Assembly: GCA_937942465.1 (NCBI GenBank)
Contig: CALDEO010000260.1
Coordinates: forward strand, 1-8,168
Direction: 5' to 3'
DNA from: an uncultured Saprospiraceae bacterium
GTDB taxonomy: Bacteria > Bacteroidota > Bacteroidia > Chitinophagales > Saprospiraceae
Length of the DNA: 8,168 bases
Numbering within the stretch: the first letter of the stretch is position 1; every line of letters starts with the position of its first letter. Position numbers and translations under genes: made by a program. The notes under the pieces are model-generated. The model was given only the letters and a program-made list of their open reading frames with translations. It was not told the DNA's origin and did no database searches. This document shows, piece after piece, positions 5,881 through 8,168 of the stretch.

Positions 5881-5894
5881 TAAAAAAATCCAAC

Positions 5895-6926
5895 ATGGAC
5901 GTATTTGAAAAAGTGCAAAAACTTATCGATCATATCGTAGCTACTGAGATAGCAGATATGGAATCATTAGAGAAGTTTAGGATAGAGTATCTAGGTAGTA
6001 AGAATAGTATTAAACCACTATTTGCTGAGATCAAAAATGTAGATAACTCTCGTAAAAAAGAGTTCGGTCAGACGATGAATACATTGAAGCAGACTGCTCA
6101 AGATAAATATGATAGCTCTAAGTTGGACTTAGCTAAAGTAGCACAATCTGACGAAGCAGCATCTCTTGATCTGTCATTGCCTACTCCGATATCGGGCATA
6201 GGCTCTAGACATCCGATCTCGATGGTGATGAATAGATTGATCAAAATATTCGAAAGAATTGGATTTGCAGTAGCAGAAGAGCGAGAAATCGAAGATGACT
6301 GGCACAATTTTACTGCCATGAATACTCCGGATGATCACCCTGCAAGAGATATGCAGGATACATTCTATCTGTTAAATTCTACAGAGCACTTACTACGTAC
6401 GCATACTTCATCGGTACAGTCTAGAGTCATGACGACTACGGAGCCACCTATCAGAATAATCGCTCCAGGTAGAGTATACCGTAACGAGACGATTTCTGCA
6501 AGATCACATTGCCAGTTTCATCAAGTTGAAGGATTGTACATCGATGAGAATGTATCGTTTGCTGATATGAAGCAGACACTGATGTACTTTGCCAAGGAGA
6601 TGTATGGTCCAGAAACAAAGATTAGATTAAGACCTAGTTATTTTCCGTTCACAGAGCCTAGTGCCGAGATGGATGTATGGATGGGTACTGACAATGATAC
6701 AGCCAAGAGACTGACCAAAGGGACAGGATGGCTAGAAGTATTGGGTTGTGGTATGGTAGATCCGAATGTATTAAAAAATTGTAATATTGATCCTGAGAAG
6801 TATACAGGATTTGCATTTGGTATCGGTATAGAGCGATCAGCAATGCAGATGTATGACATCAGTGATATACGTATGTTCTTTGAGAATGATGTACGATTTT
6901 TAAGTCAGTTCAACTCAGTGATATAG
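5895..6926 (+). CDS. pheS: Phenylalanine--tRNA ligase alpha subunit PheS
   Basis: The catalytic subunit of the cytosolic (alpha-beta)2 class II synthetase that charges tRNA-Phe. It is full length at 343 aa. An N-terminal coiled-coil arm (about 1-90) that grips tRNA is followed by the catalytic core. The core contains GSRHPISMVMNRLIKIFERI (motif 1, 103-122), EIEDDWHNFTAMNTPDDHPARDMQDTFY (131-158), LLRTHTSSVQSR (166-177), PGRVYRNETISARSHCQFHQVEG (motif 2, 191-213), RPSYFPFTEPSAEMDV (246-261), the WLEVLGCGMV pocket strand (279-288) and TGFAFGIGIER (motif 3, 304-314). A307 occupies the position of the small residue that sets substrate size in E. coli PheS (A294). The ATG at 5895 gives the usual N-terminus. 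The partner gene pheT is not adjacent; hisS follows after 3 nt. A Phe-rich short ORF just upstream may regulate it. Confidence 0.98.
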   Translation: MDVFEKVQKLIDHIVATEIADMESLEKFRIEYLGSKNSIKPLFAEIKNVDNSRKKEFGQTMNTLKQTAQDKYDSSKLDLAKVAQSDEAASLDLSLPTPISGIGSRHPISMVMNRLIKIFERIGFAVAEEREIEDDWHNFTAMNTPDDHPARDMQDTFYLLNSTEHLLRTHTSSVQSRVMTTTEPPIRIIAPGRVYRNETISARSHCQFHQVEGLYIDENVSFADMKQTLMYFAKEMYGPETKIRLRPSYFPFTEPSAEMDVWMGTDNDTAKRLTKGTGWLEVLGCGMVDPNVLKNCNIDPEKYTGFAFGIGIERSAMQMYDISDIRMFFENDVRFLSQFNSVI

Positions 6927-6929
6927 AAC

Positions 6930-8168
6930 ATGATGAAGCCAAGTATTCCTAAAGGTACCAGAGATTTTCTACCCAAAGAAGTCCAAAGAAGACGTTTTAT
7001 ATTCGATACGATCGAGTCTGTATTTAAAAAATATGGTTACTTGCCGATCGAAACTCCTACAATGGAGGCTCTAGATACACTTACAGGTAAGTATGGTGAA
7101 GAAGGGGATAAGTTACTCTTCAAGGTATTGAATAATGGAGACTATTTGGCGAAAGCCGATAAAGATGCGTTGGAATCAAAAAACAGCCAAAAACTAACTT
7201 CTTCTATATCAAAGCGAGGACTTAGATATGACTTGACAGTACCCTTTGCAAGGTATGTTGTCATGCATCAGAATGATCTCGCTTTTCCATTTAAGAGATA
7301 TCAAATACAACCGGTCTGGAGAGCAGATCGACCACAGAAAGGTAGATACCAAGAGTTCTATCAGTGTGATGTAGATGTTGTAGGTAGCGACTCCCTGATG
7401 TATGAGGCAGAGTTAATGCAGATATATTTGGAAGTATTCAAAGCATTGAAAATAAATGTAACCGTAAAACTCAATAACAGAAAAATACTCTTAGGTATCG
7501 CAGAGCAAGCAGATATTGCAGCGCAATTTATGGATATGACGATTGCCATCGATAAGCTCGACAAGATCGGACAAGATGGAGTCACTAAGGAGTTGTTGTC
7601 TAAGGATATTCGACAAGAGTCGATAGATATCATATTTGATCTATTAGCAACTACCGATTTTACGGAGTTCAGTAGTAAGATCACAAGTGAGTCAGGAAAG
7701 AAAGGAATAGAAGAAATGCAACAATGTTACGACTACATGGGAGTAGAGTCAGCTGATATCAGTTTTACACCTACGCTTGCAAGAGGACTCAACTACTATA
7801 CGGGATGTATTGTGGAGGTTGCTGCTAATGATGTCAAGATGGGTAGTATCGGTGGTGGTGGTCGATATGATGATCTTACTGGCGTATTCGGTATGAAAGA
7901 TATGTCAGGAGTTGGTATCTCATTTGGAGCTGCGAGGATATATGATGTCATGACAGAGCTCGAGTTGTTTGATGATCAAGTAGATGCTAATATTAAGGTG
8001 ATCGTACTCGCTATGGATGATGCATGTCATCGATATGGATACAACATTGTCAAGAAATTGCGTCAAGCGAATATTGCCTCAGACATGTATCCTGAGCCTG
8101 TCAAAATGAAGAAACAGATGAAATATGCCAATGCTAAGGCTGTGCCATATGTAATCGTGATAGGTAGT
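6930..8168 (+). CDS. hisS: Histidine--tRNA ligase HisS (3' end beyond window)
   Basis: A cytosolic class IIa homodimer that charges tRNA-His. The reading frame is open for 413 codons to the last base. Since the family is about 420-460 aa, only the end of the anticodon-binding domain is missing. Visible parts are SIPKGTRDFLP (5-15), motif 1 region ending YLPIETPTME (37-46), LTGKYGEEGDKLLFK (51-65), LRYDLTVPFARYVV (98-111), motif 2 KRYQIQPVWRADRPQKGRYQEFYQCDVDVVG (122-152) with the catalytic-loop arginines, the histidine-binding LARGLNYYTG (283-292), GGGGRYDDL (308-316, motif 3 region) and the start of the alpha/beta anticodon domain (IKVIVLAMDD, 355-364). Two ATGs in tandem (6930, 6933) could each serve as start. 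The gap of 3 nt after the pheS stop shows an operon with likely translational coupling. Confidence 0.97.
   Translation, partial: MMKPSIPKGTRDFLPKEVQRRRFIFDTIESVFKKYGYLPIETPTMEALDTLTGKYGEEGDKLLFKVLNNGDYLAKADKDALESKNSQKLTSSISKRGLRYDLTVPFARYVVMHQNDLAFPFKRYQIQPVWRADRPQKGRYQEFYQCDVDVVGSDSLMYEAELMQIYLEVFKALKINVTVKLNNRKILLGIAEQADIAAQFMDMTIAIDKLDKIGQDGVTKELLSKDIRQESIDIIFDLLATTDFTEFSSKITSESGKKGIEEMQQCYDYMGVESADISFTPTLARGLNYYTGCIVEVAANDVKMGSIGGGGRYDDLTGVFGMKDMSGVGISFGAARIYDVMTELELFDDQVDANIKVIVLAMDDACHRYGYNIVKKLRQANIASDMYPEPVKMKKQMKYANAKAVPYVIVIGS

Larger units (their letters stand above)
5538..5894. promoter_or_regulatory. Divergent intergenic region and likely leader of pheS-hisS
   Basis: This 357-bp gap must hold the promoter of the minus-strand membrane-protein gene and that of pheS. 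No full TTTG-N19-TAnnTTTG match was found on either strand. The nearest boxes are TACCTTTA (5865-5872) and TATGTTTT (5826-5833), each lacking a -33 partner. The region contains interleaved inverted repeats (5641-5702), a hairpin (5751-5792) and a Phe-rich short ORF (5827-5880), all listed separately. There is no T-box sequence (AGGGTGG-ACCGCG type) and no recognisable riboswitch. Confidence 0.4.

Noticed and set aside
5538..5894. T-box riboswitch for pheS
   Set aside because: No T-box bulge sequence and no Stem I motifs are seen, and T-boxes are mainly a Firmicutes/Actinobacteria feature.
7361..7684. 107-codon minus-strand ORF
   Set aside because: It lies entirely opposite hisS, whose plus-strand frame has clear conserved motifs; the minus ORF has no family features.

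Overview
The window looks like a chromosomal segment of an AT-rich member of the Bacteroidota (Cytophagia/Saprospiria-like; class not certain). The HtpG, TsaB, PheS and HisS sequences have the general character of that phylum. Start codons lack clear Shine-Dalgarno sequences, and one intergenic region carries a TTTG-N19-(T)AnnTTTG type promoter, the Bacteroidota sigma-A signature. Almost everything is housekeeping. No phage, plasmid, CRISPR, tRNA or complete insertion sequence is visible.

Layout. Positions 1-593 hold no established gene: one doubtful 39-codon ORF (167-286) in a locally GC-richer patch, then an AT-rich leader for htpG. Next on the plus strand come htpG (594-2456, Hsp90 chaperone), a strong hairpin, and tsaB (2558-3241, tRNA t6A synthesis, forced TTG start). 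Two small tandem ArsR-type winged-helix regulators follow (3366-3731 and 3951-4256). They share a nearly identical recognition helix and have no cysteines. The gap between them has a hairpin, repeated TTGATAT boxes and a promoter candidate. On the minus strand, convergent with the second regulator, lies an O-antigen ligase/polymerase-type membrane protein (5537-4293). After a 357-bp divergent gap, pheS (5895-6926) and hisS (from 6930, running off the window) form a tight plus-strand operon with only 3 nt between them.

How the parts relate. HtpG (protein folding), TsaB (t6A37 in ANN-decoding tRNAs), PheS and HisS (tRNA charging) all serve protein synthesis and quality control, but only pheS-hisS is clearly one transcription unit. 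The two ArsR paralogs probably regulate themselves or each other; nothing shows what they sense, and no effector gene sits beside them.

Best candidates for new biology are regulatory. One is a 17-codon ORF with five Phe codons that ends 14 nt before pheS, downstream of interleaved inverted repeats; it could be a Phe-sensing leader peptide. The other is the phased operator-like array in front of the second ArsR gene. Both are inferences from sequence alone. I found no convincing new multi-gene system.
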